From assembly GCA_903926855.1 (NCBI GenBank), contig CAIYKV010000161.1, positions 1 to 40,193 on the forward strand: 40,193 bases of DNA. Direction: 5' to 3'. The notes below the pieces were generated by a model. That model saw only the letters and a list, made by a program, of their open reading frames with translations. It searched no databases and was not told where the DNA came from. Below, in pieces: positions 25,992 to 35,079 of this stretch. Both the position numbers and the translations under genes were made by a program. The DNA comes from an uncultured Bacteroidota bacterium. Its GTDB lineage: Bacteria; Bacteroidota; Bacteroidia; Chitinophagales; Chitinophagaceae. Position 1 is the stretch's first letter. The number at the start of each line of letters is the position of its first letter.

Positions 25992-27020
25992 TTATTTCCA
26001 CGGACAAGGTATGCCATGTTCCCTTCTTTTGGGTGAGCGAATAATAAGCGAAAACTCAAAAGTTCGCAGCGTGCCCACAGCATAATTTGCAGATCCTACA
26101 TTGACATCATAGGTTAAACCGATCTGCAGATTTTTATACATCATACCCAGGTAAGGGATTACCGCTTCATTATTCCTGTACCAAAGACCCATATTTAAAA
26201 CAGTAGGCGGTTGTTCTGATTCAGTTTCATCCAGGATCCGGCCAAAATTTACGCCTCCCATATAGGTGTTTGATCCGTTTTCAAAAACAACCATCGCATT
26301 GGTATTGAAAACGGTTTGTTCATTTAAATACGTTTGATAGTCGGCATGCAGATTCATTCTGGGTGGATCAATTTGTGTGGGGTCACTCAGGGCCGTTCTC
26401 ACCGTTTTCATAAAACGATAACTGGCCAATCCGATATCAAAACTTTGCGATTCCGTTGTATAGGTATAAGTAACACCCGCTGCCAATGAATAATAGGGTT
26501 GTACATTATTTAAAAAAGGTTCATTGGTAGGTAATGCCCTGTTAAACCCGGAAGCGGATAGTTGTTGTCCAAAACTCAATTGCGAATAATTGATCAGGGT
26601 ATTCGCATAAGAAGCCCCCAGGCCCAGCGATAAACCATTTCTGTCATCCTCATCCAGGCTTACATGTGATGCAAGCATTGCCTGTATCGAATTACTTTTA
26701 TAAGCACCACCCAAACCATCATCTTGTAATAATTGTAATCCGCCTGCAATATAATTTGTGTTCACTACTTTTTGCCTGAACAGTTTCCCATCCAGCGAAA
26801 CAGAAGTCGTATTCAGACTGCCTCCTCCATCTACCAATACCTGGTTCCTGCGATTGGCTACCAATCGCCAATCAGATTCTCCATTTCCTGCTAATGAAGG
26901 ATTAATGGTTAAAGGGGATGTATAAAATTGTGAAAAGATCGGATCCTGCGCCCGTAGCCGGATACCAGTCATTACCAGTATCACTGTCAGAAAAAGGATA
27001 TGTCTGTTTTTTCTACGCAT
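25992..27020 (-). CDS. PorP/SprF-family T9SS outer-membrane protein
   Basis: A 342-aa outer-membrane beta-barrel protein with a signal peptide (ending near RLRAQ). The N-terminal motif QDPIFSQFYTSPLTINPSLA is the hallmark of the PorP/SprF family, and the C-terminal strand pattern is typical. Family members work with the type IX secretion system; SprF in Flavobacterium is needed to secrete its partner adhesin SprB, which carries a type B C-terminal domain. Here the gene lies 13 bp downstream of a 1647-aa protein with such a C-terminal domain, so it is the likely dedicated partner for attaching or secreting that protein. Confidence 0.93.
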   Translation of the reverse strand: MRRKNRHILFLTVILVMTGIRLRAQDPIFSQFYTSPLTINPSLAGNGESDWRLVANRRNQVLVDGGGSLNTTSVSLDGKLFRQKVVNTNYIAGGLQLLQDDGLGGAYKSNSIQAMLASHVSLDEDDRNGLSLGLGASYANTLINYSQLSFGQQLSASGFNRALPTNEPFLNNVQPYYSLAAGVTYTYTTESQSFDIGLASYRFMKTVRTALSDPTQIDPPRMNLHADYQTYLNEQTVFNTNAMVVFENGSNTYMGGVNFGRILDETESEQPPTVLNMGLWYRNNEAVIPYLGMMYKNLQIGLTYDVNVGSANYAVGTLRTFEFSLIIRSPKRREHGIPCPWK

Positions 27021-27033
27021 ATAATTTGTTAGA

Positions 27034-30000
27034 TCATCTCAATAAAAGTACCTGACCTGTTTTTTGAATAATACTACCATCAGTAGCCGTTCCTTCTCCC
27101 ACCCAGAAATAAACACCCATGGCTTGCTTCACTCCATTTACAGTTCCATCCCATCCTGCATCTGGATTTCTTGTCTCAAATAATAATTTTCCATAACGGT
27201 TAAATACCCTGAAAAAGTGAAATTGCTTAATGCCGGACAGATATGGATACAAGATATCATTCATGCCATCTCCGTTAGGCGTAAAGGATTGTGGCACAAA
27301 AATCTGAACCAGGCTATCATTGAAAACCCTTACCAGCATGGAGTCACGGGTAACACAGCCTTTGGGAGATACCAACTCAATAATGTATTGCTGTGTACTT
27401 GCATAATTAAATACTGTGGAAGCACTATCCGGTTGCAGTATGCCATTGGAAGGAGTCCACTGATAAGTATATCCGGCAATAGCCCTTGCGTTTACAGGGG
27501 TTGGCTGACTCTTATAGGCACTTACGGATGGCAATACCAATCCCGGAATAGGGAAACTGATGCTGAGTGTACTATCCAATATGGTAGGCTGGTAACTCGT
27601 ACAATACAGTTGGGTAGCTTTTAAAGTAAGATGGTAATTGCCTGCCGTAGTATACGTAGTGGTGCTATTCATACTGGAATCGGTTTTCCCGTTTCCGAAA
27701 TTCCATAGCCATTGTATGGTTCCAGTAGCACTGGTATCAGTAAGATTGGTGAAATGTATATTACTATTGATACAGGAAGTATCATTACTGAATTTCAATA
27801 CAGGCTGTTGTACATATACCAGTAAATATGGATTGGCTGTTGTATCAGAACATCCATATCGGTTGGTCAGCAATACATTATATGCTCCGGGTGTTTGTGT
27901 AACCACGGAATCCGTAGTGATACCGCTAACTGCATTACCATTGATCTGCCATTGGAAACCCAGCGAATCAGTAACTTTTACTGAAAGCGTATCATTGATG
28001 CCATCACAAAGGTATTTCCCATGGGTTGACATAATCTGTCCTACGGGTAATGGGTTGATTTTTTGAAAAAGGGTGCTAGTATCAAATGTATTTAAACAGG
28101 CATAATCCTTCACATTCGTAATGCTTATTTTACGGTTCGTCAATGTAGCAGGATATACAGGTAATACCAACGAATAAGTGGTACTGGTGATCCCTGTTTT
28201 AGAAAGCGTAGTCACACTATCCGAATAAGTAAAACTCCATGGTGCGGTTCCAATAAAATTCAAGGTAAGGGTATCAGGTAATGGATTTTGACATACCGCT
28301 TTCAGCGCTGTAATATTAGCTCTTGGGATAGGAGCTACACTAATGGTGGCTGTGAAACTTGGACCCTGGCAATTATTTAAGAAAGGTAATACTGTATACA
28401 CTACCGTATCGGTTACTCCCAACACATTCGAAAGTGTTTGGCTCACGGCTGTTTGTGGTGTAGAAGCAGCACTTACTCCAATTACTCCGCCTGTTGGATT
28501 GGAAGTAGGTATGGTCCATGTATACGTGGTACCAGATGGCGCAGTTGCCGGTGTTGCATTAAATGGCGTTCCACTACAAATCTGCACAGGGATATTTCCA
28601 AATAGCGGTATCGGTCTTGAAACGGTTTCTATTAATGAAAACGGAGGCCCGGCACAATTGGCAACACTGGGGATAATCGTATACACCGTTTGTGCCAGGG
28701 AACTGGTTACGTTTAATAAAGTTTGGGAAATACTGGATACAGGCAAAGTCTGTGCAAAGCCGCCCGAAATCGAACCGGCAGGTGTGCTAACAGGAGCTGC
28801 CCAGGTAAACGTGGTATTGTTTAATCCGGAAGAAGGACTAACAAAGAATGAAGCACCCGAGCAGATCGTATCCCGCTGGTCAACGATTACCGGTAATGGT
28901 TTTACCGGAACTGTAATGGAGAATGCATTACCAATACAAAATGCAGTAGCGGGTACAACTGTATAGTAAGCAGTATCCATCAGTTTATTGGAGCTGGTAA
29001 GGGTTTGACTTACGGCAGGCTGACTGATAGGCTGAGCCGAAACGCCAGTAAGACTGTTGAGAGGTCCGAGTGCAGGATTAAACCATGTATAGGTTGTACC
29101 TAGGGGAACCTGTGTATTTGTTGCTGAAAAACTAAATGAAGTGCCGCTACAAATGGCAGTCAATAATTGATTGCCCACAAATGGAACCGGGTTAATGGTT
29201 ACCGTTACTGAAAAAGGAATACCGCTACAGCCACTTGCAGTTGGAACTACTGTATATAATGCAGTTGCAGCGGTAATGGTTTGGTTAGAATATGTCTGAC
29301 TAATTGCCGATTGTCCACTGGCTTGTGCTCCACCACCCGCTACAGAGCCCGCAGGGGTAATAGAAGGGGCTCCCCAGGTATAGACAGTACCCGAAGGAAC
29401 ATTAGGCGGCATAAAGGAAAAAGCCATATTACTGCAGGTAGCTGTTGTTTGTGCTGCTACCACCGGAACAGGATTTACTACAACATTTACGGATTGCGTA
29501 TTACCACAACCATTGGCTGTAAGGGTATAATTATAAGAAGCTGTAGCGGGTGTATTGGTTGGGTTTACCAGAAATTCATTAGGACTATTTAATCCCAATT
29601 GCGCCGGATTAGTGATGGGATATACCAGCGCTCTTGTCCAGCTGAATAAAGTACCAGCAGTATTCGATTGAGGTGTATAAATAAATTGACTTCCTGTGCA
29701 AATAGCTGGAGGAGTTAAACTACTGCTAAGTGTAGGTGTTGGATTTACAGTTACTGTAAATGTTTGTGCATTCGTACAGCCATTGGTAGTAATCAGCGTA
29801 TAAGTGTACCCGGCAGTTACAGGAAAGGCCGTAGTGTTGATTAGTGTTTCAGCAGGATCATTAGAGCCGCTGGCAGCCGGATTGCTGATACCGGTTGTAA
29901 CGGTTCTTACCCAGTTAAAATTGGTTCCGGGTAAAATATTAGTGGGGGCATAGTCAAAAACAGTTCCACTACACACAGGGGGTGGTACTAGCGTACTACT

Positions 30001-31977
30001 TAGTACAGGAACGGGATATATATTCACAGTTACATTTTGCGTATTTGTACAACCATAAGCGCTAAGTGTATAGGCATAGGTAACCGGTGTAATGGGTAGA
30101 TTACTATTAAATAAAGTTTGCGATACACTTTGTAAACCACTTGCCCCGCCACTACTTGTGATTCCACTAACAGCTGGTCTTGTCCAGCTATAACTGATAG
30201 CCACTAAAGTAGTATTGGCTAATGCAGTATAGGTGAAAGTTGACCCGGTACAGATAGCGGTTGGCGTTAAGCTAGAAGTTAATATGGGTAATGGGTTAAC
30301 ATTAAATGTTCCGGTAAATACATTACTGTTTGCACATCCATTAATGCCTACCGAATAGTAATAGGAAACTGGAATCGGGGCACTGGTGTTATTTACTAAT
30401 GTTTGTGAAATATTTCCTGTTCCTGTTAATGCTCCGGAACTGGTTACTCCGGTTATAGCAGGCATTGACCAGGTAAAATTGGCTGATGGTGTGGAGCTGG
30501 TGGCAATATAGCTAAAGACACTGTTGCTGCAGAGTCCTGATGGAGTCAGTGTGCTGGTTAATAAAGGTGTTGGATTTACTGATACTGTTACATTCTGGCT
30601 ATTGGAGCAACCATTTGCTGTTAGGGTAAATGTATACACAACATTCACAGCGGTAACGATATTATTTGTAATAGTTTCAGTGATAGAATTTCCTGGAAAT
30701 AACCCATTGCTATTAGGGATCGTTAATGAGGTATTGGGAACTATGGCTCTTGCCCATGCAAAACTGGTTCCTATAGTAGCACTAGTGCCTACATATGAGA
30801 ATACAGAGTTATTACAAATAGCAGTTGGGTTTAATCCACTGTTTAGGACAGGTGTTGGATTTACAACAATCGTAAAGGATTGAGATGTTCCATTACATGT
30901 ATTGGATATAGGTGTTACAGTAATGGTTGCAGTTATTGGTACGGCTGTAGCATTAGAGACCGTAAAAGGGCTGATATTTCCTGTTCCATTTGCCCCAAGC
31001 CCAATTGTGGGAGTATCGTTTGACCAGCTATATGTAGTATTTGCTACAGTTGACCCACCAAAGGTTACGCCGCTTGTTAAAGTTCCATCACAAACTATCT
31101 GATTTGTGATGGCGTTTACAGAGGGGTTTGGGTTTACTATAAAGGTAATTGAAAATGAAGTTCCTGAAGTTGTTTCAGTAACTGCATAAGTTGCAGTTTG
31201 TTGGGTTCCTGTTGGATTAAGTAGTGTTTGAGAAATAGCTGGATTTGTTCCGCCAACGCTAGCTGAACCGCCAGTTAATCCCCCTGTTACTACTGGAACT
31301 CCCCAAGTATAATTTGCTGATGCAAAAACATTTGAATTAGTATAATTTAGATTTGTGCCACTGCATGAATTAATTTTTGTAGGGTCAACCCTTATGGTAA
31401 AAGAGGTAGAATTGCCAGTACATAAATTAGCAGTTGGAGTAACTGTAAAAGTTGAACTAATTTGATTTAAGGAAGAATTTGTGGCAGCAAATGATGGAAT
31501 ATTACCTGATCCAGTTCCAGGGCCAAATCCAATAGATACATTGCTATTTGTCCAAGCAAAAGTAGATCCAGCAACCGTACCACCAAAAAGGATGGCACTT
31601 GTATTGGTACCATTTAATACCTCCTGACTAGTAACACTTGCAACTGTTGGCGTTGGATTTACAGTTATTGCTAAAGTGAAAGTCGTATTTGAAGTAATTT
31701 CAGTAACTGTATAAGAAACGATTATTGGGATATTGTTGGGATTTCTTAAAGTTTGCGAAATTGATACTGTCGCATTTGCCACAATAGTATTGGCTGAGCC
31801 CCCAGTAAATGCACTCCCACTTGTAGGTGCCAGCCATGTAAACTTACCTCCTGGGAAAATTGCATTATCTGAATAATTAAACGAAACTCCACTGCAAACT
31901 GTTCTGGTAGGGGCATATTGCGCATGCGAAGCAAAAGCGGATAAAAATAAAACAATAAGAAGGTAAACTTTCCGCAT
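27034..31977 (-). CDS. Giant T9SS-exported surface protein with 13 PKD-like repeats and gliding-type C-terminal domain
   Basis: A 1647-aa protein. Signal peptide 1-19 (MRKVYLLIVLFLSAFASHA). Residues about 28-1222 hold 13 tandem PKD-like beta-sandwich repeats of about 92 aa, most opening with C-[SNTD]-[GN] and ending VNPTP or similar. Repeats 1-4 alternate as ABAB, 5-9 form a C type (LTPxAICxxSxFxY) and 10-13 a D type (ICSGxxF...ISQTL...VVP). Two or three divergent domains follow, then a true PKD domain (about 1400-1475, WLWNFGNGKTD). The end (about 1556-1647) is the gliding-motility-associated type B T9SS signal (SFTPNGDGMNDILYPYL, VFNRYGKLLFE, GVYFWVGEG, final VLLLR). Probably an adhesin on the cell surface. 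The PorP/SprF gene follows by 13 bp. Confidence 0.92.
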   Translation of the reverse strand: MRKVYLLIVLFLSAFASHAQYAPTRTVCSGVSFNYSDNAIFPGGKFTWLAPTSGSAFTGGSANTIVANATVSISQTLRNPNNIPIIVSYTVTEITSNTTFTLAITVNPTPTVASVTSQEVLNGTNTSAILFGGTVAGSTFAWTNSNVSIGFGPGTGSGNIPSFAATNSSLNQISSTFTVTPTANLCTGNSTSFTIRVDPTKINSCSGTNLNYTNSNVFASANYTWGVPVVTGGLTGGSASVGGTNPAISQTLLNPTGTQQTATYAVTETTSGTSFSITFIVNPNPSVNAITNQIVCDGTLTSGVTFGGSTVANTTYSWSNDTPTIGLGANGTGNISPFTVSNATAVPITATITVTPISNTCNGTSQSFTIVVNPTPVLNSGLNPTAICNNSVFSYVGTSATIGTSFAWARAIVPNTSLTIPNSNGLFPGNSITETITNNIVTAVNVVYTFTLTANGCSNSQNVTVSVNPTPLLTSTLTPSGLCSNSVFSYIATSSTPSANFTWSMPAITGVTSSGALTGTGNISQTLVNNTSAPIPVSYYYSVGINGCANSNVFTGTFNVNPLPILTSSLTPTAICTGSTFTYTALANTTLVAISYSWTRPAVSGITSSGGASGLQSVSQTLFNSNLPITPVTYAYTLSAYGCTNTQNVTVNIYPVPVLSSTLVPPPVCSGTVFDYAPTNILPGTNFNWVRTVTTGISNPAASGSNDPAETLINTTAFPVTAGYTYTLITTNGCTNAQTFTVTVNPTPTLSSSLTPPAICTGSQFIYTPQSNTAGTLFSWTRALVYPITNPAQLGLNSPNEFLVNPTNTPATASYNYTLTANGCGNTQSVNVVVNPVPVVAAQTTATCSNMAFSFMPPNVPSGTVYTWGAPSITPAGSVAGGGAQASGQSAISQTYSNQTITAATALYTVVPTASGCSGIPFSVTVTINPVPFVGNQLLTAICSGTSFSFSATNTQVPLGTTYTWFNPALGPLNSLTGVSAQPISQPAVSQTLTSSNKLMDTAYYTVVPATAFCIGNAFSITVPVKPLPVIVDQRDTICSGASFFVSPSSGLNNTTFTWAAPVSTPAGSISGGFAQTLPVSSISQTLLNVTSSLAQTVYTIIPSVANCAGPPFSLIETVSRPIPLFGNIPVQICSGTPFNATPATAPSGTTYTWTIPTSNPTGGVIGVSAASTPQTAVSQTLSNVLGVTDTVVYTVLPFLNNCQGPSFTATISVAPIPRANITALKAVCQNPLPDTLTLNFIGTAPWSFTYSDSVTTLSKTGITSTTYSLVLPVYPATLTNRKISITNVKDYACLNTFDTSTLFQKINPLPVGQIMSTHGKYLCDGINDTLSVKVTDSLGFQWQINGNAVSGITTDSVVTQTPGAYNVLLTNRYGCSDTTANPYLLVYVQQPVLKFSNDTSCINSNIHFTNLTDTSATGTIQWLWNFGNGKTDSSMNSTTTYTTAGNYHLTLKATQLYCTSYQPTILDSTLSISFPIPGLVLPSVSAYKSQPTPVNARAIAGYTYQWTPSNGILQPDSASTVFNYASTQQYIIELVSPKGCVTRDSMLVRVFNDSLVQIFVPQSFTPNGDGMNDILYPYLSGIKQFHFFRVFNRYGKLLFETRNPDAGWDGTVNGVKQAMGVYFWVGEGTATDGSIIQKTGQVLLLR

Positions 31978-32058
31978 AGTCTTGGTATTGTAGATAGAGC
32001 TAATAAATTTAAGGCAGCTTATTCAGAAATCGACTTAAACAATAACTTAATTCTTTGT

Positions 32059-32076
32059 TGTAGTTTTTTTACTACA
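32059..32076. repeat. Short inverted repeat TGTAGT-N6-ACTACA
   Basis: TGTAGT (32059-32064) and ACTACA (32071-32076) are perfect reverse complements separated by six Ts, in the 262-bp gap between the leftward lacI-type gene and the leftward T9SS gene. It lies 82-99 bp upstream of the T9SS gene start. It could be an operator or a weak terminator; a 6-bp arm can also arise by chance. Confidence 0.3.
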
Positions 32077-32239
32077 CCCTGATAACCAAGTAATTAGGTG
32101 TAAAATTTCAAGCAGGTTTCTTGTGAATTGACTCGGTTTATTTGAAAAGTGTTGTCTGGAATAATAAGTTTCTTTTTAAACCATGGAAATTGAGCAGTGA
32201 GAGATATATGCTGCTCAGGCAATCTGAGCTGATTTACAG

Positions 32240-33253
32240 TTATTTAGAACTATTGCGTTCTATCAAACTGCTTTTCAAAACAATCTTATCAATCCGGTTC
32301 CCAAATGTCTTTTTTTCAATCATTCTGAATAAAAGACTGGCAGATTCTTTTCCGATTTCAAATGCAGGCTGGGTAATCGTGGATAGGGAGGGTGAAAGTA
32401 AGGAAGCTGTTCGCAAATTGGAAAAACTGATGATCTTGATCTGCTGGGGTATTTTTAGTTTGATATCATTACATACATAATAAGTAGAAATGGCCAGTTT
32501 TTCTACCGTGGCGAAAATACCGTCTGGCCGGTCTTTTTTTGCGGATAGCATGTTTTTGATCAGGTTCAGATTGTTTTCATTATCATTATTACATTGGATA
32601 ACCAGCTTAGGGTCGAGTTTAATATCATGCTTTTTTAGCGCATCCTCATACCCCTTCATTCTTTTATGGGTGATGGAGAGGTAATTGGATAATGACAAAC
32701 AGGCAATTTTTTTACAACCTGCATTGATCAGGTGCTCTGTGGCTTTAAAACCACTTTCATAATCATCCGTGGTTACTGTGGGGCAATCCATCTGTTCCGG
32801 AACCCTGTCGAAAAATACCATAGGAATACCGGTTTCGTGTAAAGAAACCAGGTGATGAATACTTTCAGTATCCCGACAAAGAGAGATTAAAACACCATCT
32901 ACTCGTCCGCCTTGTAAGTGACGGATGGTTGCTTCTTCGTTTTTATAATCTTCATGGGTGAGATAAGTCAATAAATGATATCCTTTCTGCTGTGCCACCA
33001 TTTGAATTCCATCCAATGCAAGTGCAAAGAAGTTATTGGCTATTTCAGGAATGACTACGGCAATGGTGACGCTTTTTTTTCTTCTCAGGCTACTGGCAAA
33101 TGGGTTTGGCTGGTAGTTCATTTTTTCAGCCATGGCCAGTACCCGTTTCTTTGTCTCGGCACTGATCTCATAACTATCCCGAAGGGCTTTGGATACAGAG
33201 GAAATCGATAAGCCCAATTCCTCAGCCAGCTTTTTTAAATTTGTATTACTCAT
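32240..33253 (-). CDS. LacI-family transcriptional regulator
   Basis: A 337-aa repressor-type regulator. Residues about 4-55 are the LacI DNA-binding domain (LKKLAEELGLSISSVSKALR with the helix-turn-helix, then the hinge helix region NPFASSLRRKK). Residues about 60-337 form the periplasmic-binding-protein-like sensor domain that binds a sugar effector (VAVVIPEIANNFFALALDGI). The ATG at 33253 gives the usual start MSNTNLKKLAEE; a TTG at 33265 would add four residues and is unlikely. The gene is divergent from the uronate cluster, and palindromes of LacI type lie in the shared 330-bp region, so it probably controls that cluster and itself. The effector is likely a uronate or derivative; this is inferred. 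Confidence 0.94.
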   Translation of the reverse strand: MSNTNLKKLAEELGLSISSVSKALRDSYEISAETKKRVLAMAEKMNYQPNPFASSLRRKKSVTIAVVIPEIANNFFALALDGIQMVAQQKGYHLLTYLTHEDYKNEEATIRHLQGGRVDGVLISLCRDTESIHHLVSLHETGIPMVFFDRVPEQMDCPTVTTDDYESGFKATEHLINAGCKKIACLSLSNYLSITHKRMKGYEDALKKHDIKLDPKLVIQCNNDNENNLNLIKNMLSAKKDRPDGIFATVEKLAISTYYVCNDIKLKIPQQIKIISFSNLRTASLLSPSLSTITQPAFEIGKESASLLFRMIEKKTFGNRIDKIVLKSSLIERNSSK

Positions 33254-33329
33254 AATATATGGCAAGCATCAGGTAATCAAAAATCAATCCCTTACAATGG
33301 GGTAAGTTACATCCATTTACGAAAAAAAA

Positions 33330-33341
33330 GAAAACGTTTTC
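33330..33341. promoter_or_regulatory. Putative LacI operator 1 (GAAAACGTTTTC)
   Basis: A perfect 12-bp palindrome with central CG, the classic LacI-family operator centre, followed by GTAA, so the right half reads TTTTCGTAA. A separate TACGAAAA lies just to the left (33318-33325). It is 77 bp upstream of the chosen lacI-type start, suggesting autoregulation. Confidence 0.75.
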
Positions 33342-33463
33342 GTAAGTAGACAATCCTTTTTAATAAAACCAATGGCTGAAATAGCTAAAAGATTTGGGGC
33401 TGGATAGATATACGGGTAGCTTGTTTCTTTACCTACCGGTATTGGCTAAAATTTTAGATCTCG

Positions 33464-33485
33464 TCTACGAAAACCTTTTCGTAGA
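33464..33485. promoter_or_regulatory. Putative LacI operator 2 (22-bp palindrome)
   Basis: TCTACGAAAA at 33464-33473 pairs perfectly with TTTTCGTAGA at 33476-33485 around a central CC. It shares the TTTTCGTA half-site with operator 1 and lies 99 bp upstream of the first gene of the rightward cluster, in promoter range. Confidence 0.78.
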
Positions 33486-33583
33486 ATAAGCAGATTGACT
33501 AACCGGTTAGCAGTAAATTAGTTACGTAAATATGGGATCGTAACAGAGATGAAATACGGTCAGGATCATAAACAGAATTTTTT

Positions 33584-34933
33584 ATGCGAATTGCTTGCTT
33601 TTTTATGACTGTATTTTTGGGGATCCATGCTATAGTTGCTCAACAGCCTGTAAAATTGATCACACTAGATCCGGGTCATTTTCATGCTGCCCTGGTGCAA
33701 AAATCGATGTATCCACAGGTAGATCCTGTTGTATATGTGTATGCAAAAAAAGGGGATGATCTGCAAATGCATCTTGATAAAATCAATGGATATAATACCA
33801 GTCCCCTTTCCCCCACGCATTGGAAAGAAGTTGTTTACACCGGGGATGATTACCTCACTAAAATGCTTTCAGAGAAAAAAGGGAATGTAGTGGTGCTTGC
33901 GGGTAATAACCAGTTAAAGACAGATTATATCTTAGCATCTGTTCAGGCCGGTTTTCATGTTTTTTCTGATAAGCCCATGGTGATTAATGAAAAGGGGTTT
34001 GAACAATTGAAAAAGGCATTTTCTATTGCTGAAAAAAAGAAATTGCTTTTGTATGATATAATGACCGAGCGTTATGAAATAACCTCTATTCTGCAAAGAG
34101 AGTTATCGATGCAGTCTGCTGTATTTGGTAAACTACAGAAAGGAACCGAAGCTGAACCGGCAGTAACCAAAGAAAGCGTACATCATTTCTATAAGTATGT
34201 ATCAGGTGCCGTGTTAACCCGACCAGCCTGGTTTTTGGATGTGGAGCAGGAAGGAGAAGGAATCGTAGATGTTACCACACATTTGGTGGATCTGGTTCAA
34301 TGGGAATGTTTTCCTGGTCAGGTGATTGACTATACAAAAGACATATATCTTTCTTCAGCCAGAAGCTGGGCTACCCTGATATCCAAAGACCAGTTTAGTG
34401 AGCTTACCAAATTAAATAGCTTTCCCGATTACCTGAACAAATACCGTGATGCACAGGATCATATTAAAGTAATGAGCAATGGAGAAATCAATTACACCAT
34501 CAAAGGGGTGCATGCGAAAATATCTGTCACCTGGAATTATAAAGCGCCGGAAGGAACAGCAGATACCCATTATTCAATTATGCGTGGAACCTTATCTAAT
34601 CTGATTATCAGGCAGGGGGCAGCGCAACTGTATAAACCTACTTTATATATTGAACCCATGGTTGCCAGTAAGGAATATGAAGCTGATCTGCAAAAGGTAA
34701 TTGAGAAAATCGCAAAAGAGTACCCGGGTATTCATTTACAAAAAAATGAAAAAGGATGGGAAGTCCTGATTCCGGAAAAATTTAAAGAAGGACATGAATC
34801 GCATTTTGCCAGAGTTACAGAAAAATACCTGGGTTACCTGGCTAATCATTCAATGCCTGCATGGGAAGTGCCTAATATGCTGGCCAAATATTATATCACT
34901 ACCCAGGCACAAAAAATGGCTTCAAAAAAATAG
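33584..34933 (+). CDS. Exported Gfo/Idh/MocA-like putative oxidoreductase
   Basis: A 449-aa protein with a Sec-type signal peptide (MRIACFFMTVFLGIHAIVAQ). The fold is of the Gfo/Idh/MocA type: an N-terminal Rossmann-like half beginning VKLITLDPGHFHAALV, the family DKP motif in HVFSDKPMVI near residue 130, and a long C-terminal alpha/beta domain like the putative-oxidoreductase C-terminal domain found in Bacteroidota. The usual GxGxxG nucleotide loop is replaced by DPGHFHAA, so NAD(P) binding is uncertain. It is the first gene after the operator region and probably LacI-controlled. It may act on a carbohydrate in the periplasm or be a structural relative without redox activity. Confidence 0.82.
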   Translation: MRIACFFMTVFLGIHAIVAQQPVKLITLDPGHFHAALVQKSMYPQVDPVVYVYAKKGDDLQMHLDKINGYNTSPLSPTHWKEVVYTGDDYLTKMLSEKKGNVVVLAGNNQLKTDYILASVQAGFHVFSDKPMVINEKGFEQLKKAFSIAEKKKLLLYDIMTERYEITSILQRELSMQSAVFGKLQKGTEAEPAVTKESVHHFYKYVSGAVLTRPAWFLDVEQEGEGIVDVTTHLVDLVQWECFPGQVIDYTKDIYLSSARSWATLISKDQFSELTKLNSFPDYLNKYRDAQDHIKVMSNGEINYTIKGVHAKISVTWNYKAPEGTADTHYSIMRGTLSNLIIRQGAAQLYKPTLYIEPMVASKEYEADLQKVIEKIAKEYPGIHLQKNEKGWEVLIPEKFKEGHESHFARVTEKYLGYLANHSMPAWEVPNMLAKYYITTQAQKMASKK

Positions 34934-34995
34934 TGGATTAAGGCAATTCGTAATCAACCGATCAAAAGAATAAGATAAAACAGTATATAGCAATG

Positions 34996-35014
34996 TCTAC
35001 ATCGTTTTCGTAGA
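34996..35014. promoter_or_regulatory. Putative partial LacI operator 3
   Basis: TCTAC (34996-35000) and TTTTCGTAGA (35005-35014) repeat the outer left half and full right half of operator 2 but with the middle shortened by 3 bp, so the site is asymmetric. It lies about 66 bp upstream of the SDR gene start, in the 146-bp gap that splits the cluster, and may control a second promoter. Confidence 0.5.
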
Positions 35015-35079
35015 TTAAAATTTTCATATAAGAAGTATCCTTATAAAAAAATACCAAATTCACGATAAATTAAGTTTGT

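Noticed and set aside
28343..28966. Rightward 207-aa ORF opposite the T9SS surface protein
   Set aside because: It is the antisense of the PKD-like repeats; other frames opposite the same gene (27217-28066, 30524-31102) behave the same way, as expected from its low-complexity Asn/Thr/Ser coding.
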